Source: JBJYIN01 sp046237015 (GTDB lineage: Bacteria > Pseudomonadota > Gammaproteobacteria > Enterobacterales > Enterobacteriaceae). Taken from it: 64,000 nucleotides of DNA. The translations under genes and the position numbers were made by a program. The DNA lies in contig NZ_JBJYIN010000009.1 of assembly GCF_046237015.1 (NCBI RefSeq), positions 62,001-126,000 of the forward strand. Direction: 5' to 3'. Positions 1 to 8,822 of this stretch are shown here, in pieces. Position 1 is the first letter of the stretch. Each line of letters opens with the position of its first letter. The notes under the pieces were generated by a model. That model worked only from the letters and a program-made list of their open reading frames with translations. It searched no databases and was not told the origin of the DNA.

Positions 1-1236
1 ACCCGGCTAACGGGTGACGTAACCATTTCCGGTGCCAAGAATGCCGCATTGCCTATTCTGTTTGCTGCCTTGCTTGCTGAAGAACCGGTAGAAATCCAGA
101 ATGTGCCGAAATTGCGGGACATTGATACCACAATGAAGTTGTTAACCCAGTTGGGTGCCCGTGTTGAACGCAATGGTTCAGTACATGTTGATGCCAGCGA
201 TGTGAATGTTTTTTGTGCGCCTTACGATCTGGTGAAAACCATGCGCGCCTCTATTTGGGCATTAGGACCGCTGGTGGCTCGTTTTGGGCAAGGTCAGGTC
301 TCACTGCCTGGTGGCTGTGCTATTGGAGCCCGTCCGGTGGATTTGCACATCAATGGCCTTGAGCAGTTGGGTGCGGAAATTACACTGGAAGAAGGCTACG
401 TCAAGGCATCCGTCAATGGTCGCCTGAAAGGTGCTCATATCGTGATGGATAAAGTCAGCGTGGGTGCCACTGTAACCATCATGAGTGCAGCCACGCTCGC
501 CGAAGGCACGACCACGATTGAGAATGCCGCGCGGGAACCGGAAATTGTTGATACAGCCAATTTCCTGAATACGTTGGGTGCCAAAATCAGCGGCGCAGGT
601 AGTGATAGAATCACTATCGAAGGTGTTGCTCGTTTGGGCGGCGGCGTTTACCGCGTTCTGCCAGACCGCATTGAAACCGGTACTTTCCTGGTTGCTGCGG
701 CTATTTCTGGTGGCAAAGTGGTTTGTCACCAAACCCGCCCTGATACGCTGGATGCGGTGTTGGCTAAATTGCGCGAAGCTGGCGCCGATATCGAAGTTGG
801 TGAGGACTGGATCAGCTTGGATATGCATGGCAAACGGCCCAAAGCGGTCACCGTTCGTACCGCGCCACATCCGGGATTTCCTACCGATATGCAGGCTCAG
901 TTCAGCTTACTGAATCTGGTGGCAGAAGGGACGGGCATCATTACTGAAACCATTTTCGAAAATCGCTTTATGCATGTGCCCGAGCTTATTCGTATGGGCG
1001 CGCAGGCTGAGATTGAAAGTAATACCGTGATTTGTCACGGTGTAGAAAAACTGTCTGGCGCGCAGGTTATGGCAACGGATTTACGTGCTTCCGCGAGTCT
1101 GGTGTTGGCGGGATGTGTTGCTGAAGGCGTAACAATCGTTGACCGTATTTATCATATCGATCGCGGTTATGATCGTATTGAAGACAAACTACGTGCGTTA
1201 GGGGCGAACATCGAGCGTGTAAAAGAACACGATTAA
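1..1236 (+). CDS. murA: UDP-N-acetylglucosamine 1-carboxyvinyltransferase (5' end outside window)
   Basis: This enzyme adds enolpyruvate from PEP to UDP-GlcNAc, the first committed step of peptidoglycan synthesis in the cytoplasm. The frame is open from base 1 (reading TRLTGDV...), and alignment from memory with E. coli MurA puts the first codon near residue 10. About nine residues are therefore missing and the full protein would be about 420 residues, the usual length. The GGCAIGARPVD segment carries the PEP-binding, fosfomycin-target cysteine (Cys115 in E. coli). The TTG at 49 is internal and is not the start. A hairpin follows the stop, and degS converges from the right. Confidence 0.97.
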   Translation, partial: TRLTGDVTISGAKNAALPILFAALLAEEPVEIQNVPKLRDIDTTMKLLTQLGARVERNGSVHVDASDVNVFCAPYDLVKTMRASIWALGPLVARFGQGQVSLPGGCAIGARPVDLHINGLEQLGAEITLEEGYVKASVNGRLKGAHIVMDKVSVGATVTIMSAATLAEGTTTIENAAREPEIVDTANFLNTLGAKISGAGSDRITIEGVARLGGGVYRVLPDRIETGTFLVAAAISGGKVVCHQTRPDTLDAVLAKLREAGADIEVGEDWISLDMHGKRPKAVTVRTAPHPGFPTDMQAQFSLLNLVAEGTGIITETIFENRFMHVPELIRMGAQAEIESNTVICHGVEKLSGAQVMATDLRASASLVLAGCVAEGVTIVDRIYHIDRGYDRIEDKLRALGANIERVKEHD

Positions 1237-1243
1237 GCGAGAA

Positions 1244-1280
1244 GGGGAACTGCCGGAATCAGGTGCGAAGGCAGTTCCCC
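1244..1280. terminator. Hairpin between convergent murA and degS
   Basis: An 11-bp perfect inverted repeat (1244-1254 with 1270-1280, arm GGGGAACTGCC) with a 15-base loop lies between the two convergent stop codons. There is no long T-run on either side, so it may act as a weak bidirectional terminator or mRNA 3' end stabiliser. Confidence 0.55.
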
Positions 1281-1292
1281 CAACGAGAAGGT

Positions 1293-2378
1293 TCAGTTGA
1301 TCGGAAATTCCTGAATCGTCATGTCTAATTTGATTTCTTGATTACCGCGTTTGATCACGACAGGGACGACTGTGCCTGGCCGTATTTCGGCGATTTGATC
1401 CATGGTTTCGATGACCGAGCGTGTCGGCTTATTATTCACGCTGACCAGGATGTCTTTCACCTGAATTCCTGCTTTATCTGCTGGTCCTCCGGCGTCGATC
1501 GTGCTGACCAGAATGCCATTCGGGCGTCCTTGGCGGCTACCGTTTTCGATACTTTCTATATCTTCTATCTGTATGCCATTAATGCCGATATAACCGCGAA
1601 TAACGCGACCATCGCGGATCAGTTTTCCCATGACTTTGGTTGCCAATGCGACGGGAATGGCAAATCCAATCCCTTCCGGCACCTCGCCATCGGCGCCTTT
1701 GTCAAAGGAGAGCGTATTGATGCCAACCAGTTCTCCTAGCGTATTGACCAACGCGCCACCGGAGTTGCCATGGTTGATGGAAGCGTCCGTTTGCAAAAGA
1801 TTTTGCCGACCGTTTTGTCTGTTATCCTGACCGACGGCGCTCAGCCCGACGCGCCCTGTCGCACTGATGATCCCCTGAGTAATCGTTTGTCCCAAATTGT
1901 AAGGGTTACCGATAGCCATCACGACATCACCGATATGAGCGGTACGATGGGTATTAATCGGTATCACGGGCAAATTGACCCCATTGATTTGCAGCACAGC
2001 CAGATCGGTCAGGCTATCCGAGCCAACGACCATGGCTTCATAGAGCCTGCCGTCCTGAAGTGCGACCAGAATTTGCTGTGTGTTGTTGATAACGTGCTTG
2101 TTGGTGAGGATATAGCCTTTGTCGCTCATAATCACGCCGGAACCCAGCGTGCGAATATTGAGTTCTGCGGTTTGCTCTGGATTTGGTGCTCTATCATAGA
2201 CATTCACCACAGCCGGTGCCGCGCGACGAACACCATCGTAATAGCTGACGGGTGTATCGGTAACGGGATTATCATCGACTTTCTGCCATGAGGCGGGGCG
2301 CAGCGTAGGAACAGCGGCGAGCAGGATGCCTGCGGCGATCAGACCAAGCAGAGTGGAGCGCAATAACTTAGCAAGCAT
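1293..2378 (-). CDS. degS: Site-1 serine protease DegS (sigma-E pathway)
   Basis: DegS is an inner-membrane-anchored periplasmic protease that senses misfolded porin C-termini through its PDZ domain and makes the first cut in the anti-sigma factor RseA. The 361-residue product has one N-terminal membrane anchor (about residues 4-25), a trypsin-like domain with His95 (TNKHVINN), Asp125 (SLTDLAV) and Ser206 (GNSGGA), and a single C-terminal PDZ domain. It is a few residues longer than E. coli DegS because of a short insert just before the catalytic serine (around residues 182-190, QDNRQNG). It lies 149 bp downstream of degQ on the same strand. Confidence 0.97.
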   Translation of the reverse strand: MLAKLLRSTLLGLIAAGILLAAVPTLRPASWQKVDDNPVTDTPVSYYDGVRRAAPAVVNVYDRAPNPEQTAELNIRTLGSGVIMSDKGYILTNKHVINNTQQILVALQDGRLYEAMVVGSDSLTDLAVLQINGVNLPVIPINTHRTAHIGDVVMAIGNPYNLGQTITQGIISATGRVGLSAVGQDNRQNGRQNLLQTDASINHGNSGGALVNTLGELVGINTLSFDKGADGEVPEGIGFAIPVALATKVMGKLIRDGRVIRGYIGINGIQIEDIESIENGSRQGRPNGILVSTIDAGGPADKAGIQVKDILVSVNNKPTRSVIETMDQIAEIRPGTVVPVVIKRGNQEIKLDMTIQEFPIN

Positions 2379-2429
2379 AACTGTGTTTTACTGTGTGAAA
2401 AGAAGATAGTGCCGAGGATAGCATGAGAT

Positions 2430-2463
2430 AATCAGACACAGCAGCGTGCTGTGTCTGATTTTT
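2430..2463 (-). terminator. Strong hairpin between degQ and degS
   Basis: A 14-bp perfect stem (2430-2443 with 2447-2460) closed by a GCG triloop lies in the degQ-degS gap. On the minus strand it is followed by TATCTC rather than a T-run, so it is more likely an attenuator or 3' end stabiliser for degQ mRNA than a full intrinsic terminator. It could uncouple the two protease genes. Confidence 0.6.
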
Positions 2464-2527
2464 CAGGCGGAATAGGGAATTGGCGTTCATCAACAAAAGG
2501 TGATGATGATGCCATCGCCCGCCGTCA

Positions 2528-3898
2528 TTAGCGCAGAAGCAAATAAATCGTTTCGTCGCCACGCACGATATTGAGTGCCAGTACTGGTGGTTTAGCTTCC
2601 AGTAATTTACGCAATTGAGTGATGTTTTCCACTCGCTCACGGTTAACACCCATGATGATATCGCCTTTTTGTAAACCGACCTGAGCGGCTGGTGTATCTT
2701 TGGCAACATTATCAATCTGTACGCCTTTGCTGCCGTCCTTCAGTTGACCGTTGGTCAGCGATGCTCCCTGTAGCGCTGGAGATAGGGTTTCGGCGCTGGT
2801 GGTTGAGGTTGCGCTATTGTCCAGTACGACGGAAACCTCTTGCTGTTTTCCATCACGCAGTAAACCCACCTTCACCGTTTTACCTGGCGCGGTGGTGCCG
2901 ATTTTAGCGCGAAGCTCAGCAAAACTGCCGATGGGTTTACCATCAAGCGTCGTCAGCACGTCACCAGCTTTGATGCCAGCTTTAGCCGCGGCCGATTTTG
3001 GCAACACTTCACTGACGAACGCGCCGCGTTGTGCATCAACCTTGAAGGCTTTGGCCATTTCGGACGTCATTTCGCTGCCTTTGATACCCAGAACGCCGCG
3101 TTTGACCTCACCAAATTCAACCAGTTGTTGGGATAAGTTCTGCGCCATGTTGCTAGGAATGGCAAATCCGATACCAATGTTTCCGCCGCCAGGTGCGAGG
3201 ATGGCGGTGTTAATACCAATCAATTCGCCATTAAGGTTAACTAGTGCGCCACCGGAGTTGCCGCGGTTAATGGACGCATCGGTCTGAATAAAGTTCTCCA
3301 GACCTTCGAGATTTAACCCGCTACGACCCAGCGCGGAGATGATGCCGGACGTCGCCGTTTGTCCAAGTCCGAACGGATTCCCTACTGCCACGGCAAAATC
3401 ACCCACGCGGAGTTGGTCAGAATCGGCCATTTTGACGGCAACCAGATTTTTGGCGTCCACCAACTGAAGCAGAGCAATATCGGTTTGTTCGTCACGGCCT
3501 ATCAGTTTGGCTTCATACTCACGTCCATCATTTAACTGTACGCGAATCTTATCGGCATTATTGATGACGTGATTATTCGTCAGCACATAACTTTTGGCCG
3601 CATCGATAATCACACCTGAACCCAGCCCTTCAAAAGGGCGCGAACTTTGTTTATCGGTTGGGAAATTAGGGCCAAAGAAGAATTTAAATTCTTCTGGTAC
3701 ACGCTGACGTTGTACCTGTGTGCCTTCTACATGCACACTGACGACCGCCGGCAAAACTTTTTCAAGCATTGGTGCCAGACTTGGCGTCTGTTGTCCTTGA
3801 ACCACGGCCGGTAACGCAGCGTTCGCTACGGGGATCGTGGACAGGGTTAGACCTACGCTCATTGCCAGTGCACTAAATAATAAAGATTTTTTCTTCAT
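2528..3898 (-). CDS. degQ: Periplasmic serine endoprotease DegQ
   Basis: DegQ is an HtrA-family protease and chaperone that degrades unfolded proteins in the periplasm. The 456-residue product has a Sec signal peptide ending near VANA (about residue 27), then a protease domain with His110 (LTNNHVIN), Asp140 (EQTDIAL) and Ser215 (GNSGGA), and two PDZ domains in the C-terminal 190 residues. Two PDZ domains and a cleavable signal separate it from the anchored single-PDZ DegS downstream. The LA loop (about residues 62-88) is short, which favours DegQ over DegP. The start ATG gives the expected KKK signal-peptide N-region. Confidence 0.96.
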   Translation of the reverse strand: MKKKSLLFSALAMSVGLTLSTIPVANAALPAVVQGQQTPSLAPMLEKVLPAVVSVHVEGTQVQRQRVPEEFKFFFGPNFPTDKQSSRPFEGLGSGVIIDAAKSYVLTNNHVINNADKIRVQLNDGREYEAKLIGRDEQTDIALLQLVDAKNLVAVKMADSDQLRVGDFAVAVGNPFGLGQTATSGIISALGRSGLNLEGLENFIQTDASINRGNSGGALVNLNGELIGINTAILAPGGGNIGIGFAIPSNMAQNLSQQLVEFGEVKRGVLGIKGSEMTSEMAKAFKVDAQRGAFVSEVLPKSAAAKAGIKAGDVLTTLDGKPIGSFAELRAKIGTTAPGKTVKVGLLRDGKQQEVSVVLDNSATSTTSAETLSPALQGASLTNGQLKDGSKGVQIDNVAKDTPAAQVGLQKGDIIMGVNRERVENITQLRKLLEAKPPVLALNIVRGDETIYLLLR

Positions 3899-4072
3899 TG
3901 TTGATTAACTCTCTCACGACCAGCGGATGAATAAAATGATGATATATAAACTTAAACATGTGGTGAAGAGTCTGACTGACGTTTGGTGTGTAAAGTTCAC
4001 TGATGTTTCGTCAGTAGATTGTAACTATAGTCTACGACCGAGATTTAATCGGGGGATGACGGCAAAAGGAAT

Positions 4073-4098
4073 GCGTGAAGTTTGGGGAAACTTCACGC
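4073..4098 (-). terminator. Terminator of zapG
   Basis: A perfect 11-bp stem (4073-4083 with 4088-4098) with a GGGG loop lies 20 bases beyond the zapG stop. On the minus strand it is followed by ATTCCTTTTGCC, a moderately T-rich tract. Confidence 0.6.
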
Positions 4099-4117
4099 GA
4101 TATCGCTGCTGTTGTGG

Positions 4118-4522
4118 CTATTTGCGGACGGGGCGTTCGCCTCGCAATAACCCTGATGCGCCATCTGAATAGTCACGTGGTGGCATATCCACCGGAACCT
4201 GATCGTTATCGGCTTCTGCTTCCGTCAGACGGTATTTGAACGGATTATCCTGACCGGGAATATCGGGCAGCAGACTGTTGGAACTCTTAGCCATATGCTG
4301 GTAAAGCTGACGATAATCATGCGCCATGTTATCCAGCAACTCTGCACTGCGGGCAAAATGCCCCACCAACTCCTGGCGGTATTCTTCCAGCTCGGTTTTA
4401 CTTTTCTCTAGTTCGTTCTGCAATACCTGTTGTTGCCGCAGCTTACGGTTGCCAAAACGCATGGCCACAGCACCAATAATGACACCGGCAACTAAACCAA
4501 TCAGCGCATACTCCCAGGTCAT
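4118..4522 (-). CDS. zapG: Z-ring associated inner-membrane protein ZapG (YhcB, DUF1043)
   Basis: ZapG is a single-pass inner-membrane protein linked in E. coli to cell division and to coordination of envelope and phospholipid synthesis. The start is the ATG at 4522 (MTWEYALIG), because a GGAG Shine-Dalgarno sequence lies just upstream and the E. coli protein starts at the same place; an upstream in-frame ATG would add ten unrelated residues. The 134-residue product has a membrane segment at residues 2-20, a coiled coil (about 22-75), and the conserved MAHDYRQLYQHMA segment. It is divergent from zapE, as in E. coli. Confidence 0.93.
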   Translation of the reverse strand: MTWEYALIGLVAGVIIGAVAMRFGNRKLRQQQVLQNELEKSKTELEEYRQELVGHFARSAELLDNMAHDYRQLYQHMAKSSNSLLPDIPGQDNPFKYRLTEAEADNDQVPVDMPPRDYSDGASGLLRGERPVRK

Positions 4523-4744
4523 AATGACTCCTATTTTGATGTCGTTGTCCACGTAGGGTTTTTCACTTAATAATAGCCACTATAACCGCTAATCTTGTCT
4601 GAGTGGAATCCTGAAGCACAATGACTTAGGGTTATGTTGATGAGTCTCCGGCATCAAGGTGGTTAACTGCGACGATTGCGGCACAAATCGACGGTAACTC
4701 GCGACAAAATACAACTAACTTTTTTCTCAGGGATAGTGGCCATT

Positions 4745-5875
4745 ATGCAGCAAACAACCCCTTTAGCATTGTATCAGCAGGCACTGTCTGCTGGAGAATA
4801 CCAGCCTGATGAGGTACAGCACCAGACGGTCATACGGTTGGATGACATGTATCGGGCGCTATGTGAGCAGGGCGCTCATCGTGGAACGGAAGCATCCAGC
4901 AACGTGGGGAAATGGCGTAGCTGGTTAGGGTTGCATGATAAACAAGCGACTGAGCCGGTTAAAGGGCTGTATATGTGGGGCGGGGTTGGGCGAGGTAAAA
5001 CCTGGCTAATGGACTTGTTTTTTCACAGTTTGCCGATGAAACGCAAGATGCGCCTGCATTTTCATCGCTTTATGTTGCGAGTGCATGAGGAACTGAATCA
5101 ACTTCAGGGGCAGGAAAACCCGCTGGAGAAAGTGGCCGACGGCTTCAAAGCGGAAACGGATGTATTATGTTTCGATGAGTTTTTCGTTTCTGATATTACC
5201 GATGCCATGTTATTGGCTGAGTTGTTGCGAGCCCTGTTTGCACGAGGCATCGCCTTGGTGGCAACGTCGAACATTCCACCTGACGACCTCTATCGGAATG
5301 GGTTACAACGCGCTCGTTTTCTTCCCGCCATTGAACTGATTAAGCGGTATTGCGATGTACGTAATGTTGATGCGGGTATTGATTACCGCTTGAGAACGTT
5401 AACACAGGCTCATCTTTATCTGACACCGCTTGACGCTCAGACCGAAGAAACCATGCAGCGGATGTTTACTCGTTTATCTGGCAAAACGTGGTTAAGCCCC
5501 GGGCCAACGCTGGATATCAATCATCATCCTATGGCGACGCTGGGTGAAAGCGATGGGGTACTGGCTATCGATTTTGATACGCTGTGCATTCATGCCCGCA
5601 GTCAGAATGACTACATTGCGCTTTCGCGCCTTTATCATACGGTGCTGCTGCACAACGTGACGATTATGGGAAAAAATGAGGAAAATACGGCGCGTCGCTT
5701 TCTGGCGTTAGTAGATGAGTTTTATGAGCGGAGAATCAAACTCATCATTTCCGCCCAGGTTTCCATGTTTGAAATTTATCAGGGAGAACATCTGAAATTT
5801 GAGTATCAACGGTGTTTATCTCGGTTACAGGAAATGCAAAGCGAAGCGTATCTGCGTCAGCCGCATTTGTCGTAG
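4745..5875 (+). CDS. zapE: Cell division ATPase ZapE (AFG1-like)
   Basis: ZapE is a cytoplasmic AFG1-family P-loop ATPase that associates with the Z-ring. The start at ATG 4745 (MQQTTPLALYQQ) matches the E. coli protein; a longer frame from 4676 has no family support. The 376-residue product shows a Walker A motif (GGVGRGKTWLMD), a Walker B motif (VLCFDEFFV), and the conserved ATSNIPPDDLYRNGLQRARFLP arginine-finger region. The neighbourhood (zapG, rplM-rpsI) is conserved in enterobacteria. Confidence 0.95.
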   Translation: MQQTTPLALYQQALSAGEYQPDEVQHQTVIRLDDMYRALCEQGAHRGTEASSNVGKWRSWLGLHDKQATEPVKGLYMWGGVGRGKTWLMDLFFHSLPMKRKMRLHFHRFMLRVHEELNQLQGQENPLEKVADGFKAETDVLCFDEFFVSDITDAMLLAELLRALFARGIALVATSNIPPDDLYRNGLQRARFLPAIELIKRYCDVRNVDAGIDYRLRTLTQAHLYLTPLDAQTEETMQRMFTRLSGKTWLSPGPTLDINHHPMATLGESDGVLAIDFDTLCIHARSQNDYIALSRLYHTVLLHNVTIMGKNEENTARRFLALVDEFYERRIKLIISAQVSMFEIYQGEHLKFEYQRCLSRLQEMQSEAYLRQPHLS

Positions 5876-5936
5876 TTGAGCGGTGGTTTTTCGCGATTAA
5901 CCCACGAAAAAGGTCGATCTTTGAATGCGACTTCTC

Positions 5937-5942
5937 TATAAT
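5937..5942 (+). promoter_or_regulatory. Candidate -10 box of the rplM-rpsI promoter
   Basis: A perfect TATAAT lies 168 bases upstream of rplM in the 234-bp leader region. A poor TCGATC match sits 17 bp upstream as a possible -35. A long leader agrees with what is known of the L13-S9 operon, where L13 acts on its own mRNA in E. coli; that regulation is inferred, not seen. Confidence 0.45.
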
Positions 5943-6109
5943 CCTGCGACCCCACGTTACAACAAAGTTTTTTTCCCAAAAACTTTATAGTGCCGGCAAT
6001 GGCTATTCGAAGGGGTAGGTTTGCTGGACTTGATGGTCGTGTGAGCCTCAACTGTTTTCGAGCGTTTAGGTGAACACCTGCGTGTAACTAATTATTGGGT
6101 AAGCTTTTA

Positions 6110-6538
6110 ATGAAAACTTTCACAGCTAAACCAGAGACCGTAAAACGCGACTGGTACGTTGTTGATGCAGACGGAAAAACGTTAGGCCGTCTTGCTACTG
6201 AACTGGCTCGTCGTCTGCGCGGCAAGCATAAAGCGGAATACACCCCGCACGTTGATACCGGTGATTACATCATCGTTCTGAACGCAGATAAAGTTGCTGT
6301 AACTGGCAACAAGCGTTCTGACAAGATTTATTACCATCACTCCGGTCACATCGGTGGTATCAAACAAGCGACCTTTGAAGAGATGATTGCCCGCCGTCCT
6401 GAGCGTGTGATTGAAATCGCGGTTAAAGGCATGCTGCCGAAGGGCCCGCTGGGTCGTGCTATGTTCCGTAAACTGAAAGTTTACGCGGGCACCGAGCACA
6501 ATCACGCGGCACAGCAACCGCAAGTTCTGGACATTTAA
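6110..6538 (+). CDS. rplM: 50S ribosomal protein L13
   Basis: L13 is an early-assembling 23S rRNA-binding protein of the large subunit. The start is ATG 6110 (MKTFTAKPETV), giving 142 residues as in E. coli; five extra upstream residues in the open frame are not part of the family. The conserved GRLA-RLRGKHK and HTGDY-type (HVDTGDYIIV) segments are present. rpsI follows after 15 bp, so the two are one operon. Confidence 0.98.
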   Translation: MKTFTAKPETVKRDWYVVDADGKTLGRLATELARRLRGKHKAEYTPHVDTGDYIIVLNADKVAVTGNKRSDKIYYHHSGHIGGIKQATFEEMIARRPERVIEIAVKGMLPKGPLGRAMFRKLKVYAGTEHNHAAQQPQVLDI

Positions 6539-6553
6539 TCGGGATTATAGGCA

Positions 6554-6946
6554 ATGGCTGAAAATCAATACTACGGCACTGGTCGCCGCAAAAGCTCCGC
6601 CGCTCGCGTGTTCATCAAACCGGGCAACGGTAACATCGTTATCAACCAGCGTAGTCTGGAACAGTACTTCGGTCGCGAAACTGCCCGCATGGTAGTTCGC
6701 CAACCGCTGGAACTGGTCGACATGGTTGAGAAACTGGATCTGTACATCACCGTTAAAGGTGGTGGTATCTCTGGTCAGGCTGGTGCGATCCGTCACGGTA
6801 TCACCCGCGCTCTGATGGAGTATGATGAGTCTCTGCGTAGCGAACTGCGTAAAGCTGGCTTCGTTACTCGTGATGCTCGTCAGGTTGAACGTAAGAAAGT
6901 CGGTCTGCGTAAAGCACGTCGTCGTCCTCAGTTCTCCAAGCGTTAA
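6554..6946 (+). CDS. rpsI: 30S ribosomal protein S9
   Basis: S9 sits in the head of the small subunit, and its C-terminal tail reaches the P-site tRNA. The 130-residue product opens with MAENQYYGTGRRKSSAARVF and ends in the family's basic tail (RRRPQFSKR), with the invariant terminal Lys-Arg. It is co-transcribed with rplM and followed by a strong intrinsic terminator. Confidence 0.98.
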   Translation: MAENQYYGTGRRKSSAARVFIKPGNGNIVINQRSLEQYFGRETARMVVRQPLELVDMVEKLDLYITVKGGGISGQAGAIRHGITRALMEYDESLRSELRKAGFVTRDARQVERKKVGLRKARRRPQFSKR

Positions 6947-6982
6947 TTTCTTGCTGCTTTGCAGCGAAATCAATGCGAAAAA

Positions 6983-7007
6983 CCCGGTGCTGGTCACCGG
7001 GTTTTTT
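6983..7007 (+). terminator. Intrinsic terminator of rplM-rpsI
   Basis: CCCGGTG (6983-6989) pairs with CACCGGG (6995-7001) around a five-base loop and is followed by a run of T's. It is a canonical rho-independent terminator 37 bp after the rpsI stop. Confidence 0.93.
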
Positions 7008-7338
7008 ATGATGGTTGTCCTGCTCGTCACATCGTGACATTGAAAATCGTTGCCGATGATTATTCATGGTTGACCGTTTGTTTGCCATCCTTCGGATAGT
7101 AACAACGTGAATTCATAAAAAAATGGCTTTGATTTTTAGTCTCTTAACGATGGGATTGCGCTTATATCCCCACAGAACGAACAAAATCTGATAAACTATT
7201 CGCCGATTTTATGCCTGTTTACCCGCCAGACTTTTTTTGGAAAAGTTGATTTTGCCCGGTGTTTTTTTCAACGCTAAGTGGCAGGGTGATAGCAGATCGG
7301 TTATTCGTCGCATTTTCTCGATAAACTTGGAGGTTTTC
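7008..7338 (+). other. Intergenic region and leader before sspA
   Basis: These 331 bp separate the rpsI terminator from sspA. I see AT-rich promoter-like sequence near 7120-7200, but no -35/-10 pair good enough to name. A GGAGG Shine-Dalgarno sequence (around 7329-7333) precedes the sspA ATG. No coding frame here has family support. Confidence 0.5.
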
Positions 7339-7980
7339 ATGGCTGTCGCTGCCAACAAACGTTCGGTAATGACGCTGTTTTCTGGCTCGTCCGACATTTT
7401 TAGCCATCAGGTTCGCATTGTATTGGCCGAAAAAGGTGTGAGTGTCGAGATTGAGCAGGTAGACATGGATAATCTGCCGCAGGATCTGATTGACCTCAAT
7501 CCTTATGGATCAGTACCGACGCTGGTTGATCGGGAACTGACGCTCTATGAGTCACGTATTATCATGGAATACCTGGATGAACGTTTTCCTCATCCACCAC
7601 TGATGCCTGTGTACCCGGTTGCGCGTGGTAACAGCCGCCTGATGATGCATCGCATAGAGAATGATTGGTATTCCTTACTGAAAAAAATCACACAAGGCAG
7701 CGCACAGGAAGCCGATGCCGCGCGTAAACAGCTTCGTGAAGAGCTGCTGGCTGTCGCCCCCGTTTTCAATGAAGCGCCTTATTTCATGAGTGAAGAATTC
7801 AGTCTGGTTGACTGTTATTTGGCTCCGTTGTTATGGCGTTTACCTCAGTTAGGCATTGAATTGAGTGGATCTGGTGCGAAAGAATTGAAAGGCTACATGA
7901 CTCGCGTATTTGAACGTGATGCCTTCCTTGCTTCTCTGACGGAAGCAGAACGTGAAATGCGTTTGCAGACCAGAGGCTAA
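7339..7980 (+). CDS. sspA: Stringent starvation protein A
   Basis: SspA is a glutathione-S-transferase-fold protein that binds RNA polymerase in stationary phase and affects acid tolerance and H-NS levels. The start is ATG 7339 (MAVAANKRSVMTLFSG), with Shine-Dalgarno GGAGG about 8 bases upstream; the open frame extends further but without homology. The 213-residue product has the thioredoxin-like N-terminal domain (to about 85) and a helical C-terminal domain containing the conserved PHPPLMP segment. It forms an operon with sspB, 4 bp downstream. Confidence 0.96.
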   Translation: MAVAANKRSVMTLFSGSSDIFSHQVRIVLAEKGVSVEIEQVDMDNLPQDLIDLNPYGSVPTLVDRELTLYESRIIMEYLDERFPHPPLMPVYPVARGNSRLMMHRIENDWYSLLKKITQGSAQEADAARKQLREELLAVAPVFNEAPYFMSEEFSLVDCYLAPLLWRLPQLGIELSGSGAKELKGYMTRVFERDAFLASLTEAEREMRLQTRG

Positions 7981-7984
7981 ATGA

Positions 7985-8488
7985 ATGGCGTTGTCTCAAC
8001 TGTCTCCGCGTCGTCCGTATTTGCTACGGGCTTTTTACGACTGGTTATTAGATAACCAGTTGACGCCTCATCTGGTTGTCGATGTCAATCTTCCTGATGT
8101 GATGGTGCCGATGGAGTTTGCTCGTGATGGGCAAATCGTGCTGAATATTGCGCCTCGTGCCGTTGGTGGCCTGGAGTTGGCGGATGACAGCGTTCGTTTT
8201 AACGCGCGTTTTGGCGGTGTGCCTCGTCAGGTTTATGTGCCGATGGCTGCTGTGTTGGCTATTTATGCCCGTGAAAATGGGGCTGGTACGATGTTTGAAC
8301 CCGAGCCGGCTTATGAAGCAACAAGTGGGTTTGATGATTCTCAGGATGAAACGGCCAGTTCCGGTAACGTGATGTCGATTGTGGATAACAAGCCTGATGT
8401 CGATATAACGGATGGTGATGATCGCCCTGATGATGAACCACCACAGCCTCCAAAAGGCGGACGACCCTCTCTGAGGGTGGTTAAATAA
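7985..8488 (+). CDS. sspB: ClpXP adaptor SspB
   Basis: SspB delivers ssrA-tagged and other substrates, including RseA fragments, to ClpXP. The 167-residue product has the globular substrate-binding domain (residues 1-110, with the NIAPRAVGGLEL and FNARFGGVPRQV segments), an acidic flexible linker (DDEPPQPP region), and the ClpX-docking tail GGRPSLRVVK at the extreme C terminus. It is translated with sspA and followed by a terminator. It shares a functional pathway with degS in this window, through RseA degradation. Confidence 0.96.
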   Translation: MALSQLSPRRPYLLRAFYDWLLDNQLTPHLVVDVNLPDVMVPMEFARDGQIVLNIAPRAVGGLELADDSVRFNARFGGVPRQVYVPMAAVLAIYARENGAGTMFEPEPAYEATSGFDDSQDETASSGNVMSIVDNKPDVDITDGDDRPDDEPPQPPKGGRPSLRVVK

Positions 8489-8501
8489 TTCATTTCCTCC
8501 G

Positions 8502-8524
8502 GGGCATCGTGATGATGCCCTTTT
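8502..8524 (+). terminator. Intrinsic terminator of sspAB
   Basis: GGGCATC (8502-8508) pairs with GATGCCC (8514-8520) and is followed by TTTT. The last T of the tract is also the first base of the adjoining ERIC element. Confidence 0.85.
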
Positions 8525-8650
8525 ATACCCGTCATACTTCAAGTTGCCTGTGCGTTGGCTACGTTCAGTCACCCGAATCACTTACTCAAGTAAGCTCATC
8601 GGGATTCCTTCTCTTGCCGCCTTCCTGAAACTTGAATTATTTAGGGTATA
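8524..8650. repeat. ERIC element, copy 1 (127 bp)
   Basis: An imperfect palindrome with TATACCC at one end and GGGTATA at the other. Its core (ATCACTTACTCAAGTAAGCTCATCGGG region) is the conserved ERIC centre. It is 127 bp, the classic ERIC length, and differs from the copy at 51993-52119 at only six positions. It lies directly after the sspAB terminator, downstream of both flanking genes. Confidence 0.9.
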
Positions 8651-8777
8651 GTTTGCCGCGTAAAACCGAGCCACGTAAAAACACATTCTATGTGCAAACG
8701 GCAGCCTTATGGCTGTCGGTAGCATGATGATACAAGAGTACCGGATGCATCAGGAGCCCGTGAAGCGAGAGGAGGCC

Positions 8778-8808
8778 ATCACAAGGGCAGATCCATCGCC
8801 CTTGTGAT
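8778..8808 (-). terminator. Hairpin after gltD
   Basis: ATCACAAGGGC (8778-8788) pairs perfectly over 11 bp with GCCCTTGTGAT (8798-8808), 14 bp beyond the gltD stop. There is no T-run beyond it on the minus strand, so termination here may need Rho or the hairpin may only protect the mRNA end. Confidence 0.55.
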
Positions 8809-8822
8809 AGTCGGTAAAGCAT

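Noticed and set aside
301..870. A 189-codon antisense open frame within murA
   Set aside because: It overlaps a certain gene completely, shows no recognisable domain, and follows from GC-biased codon use on the coding strand.
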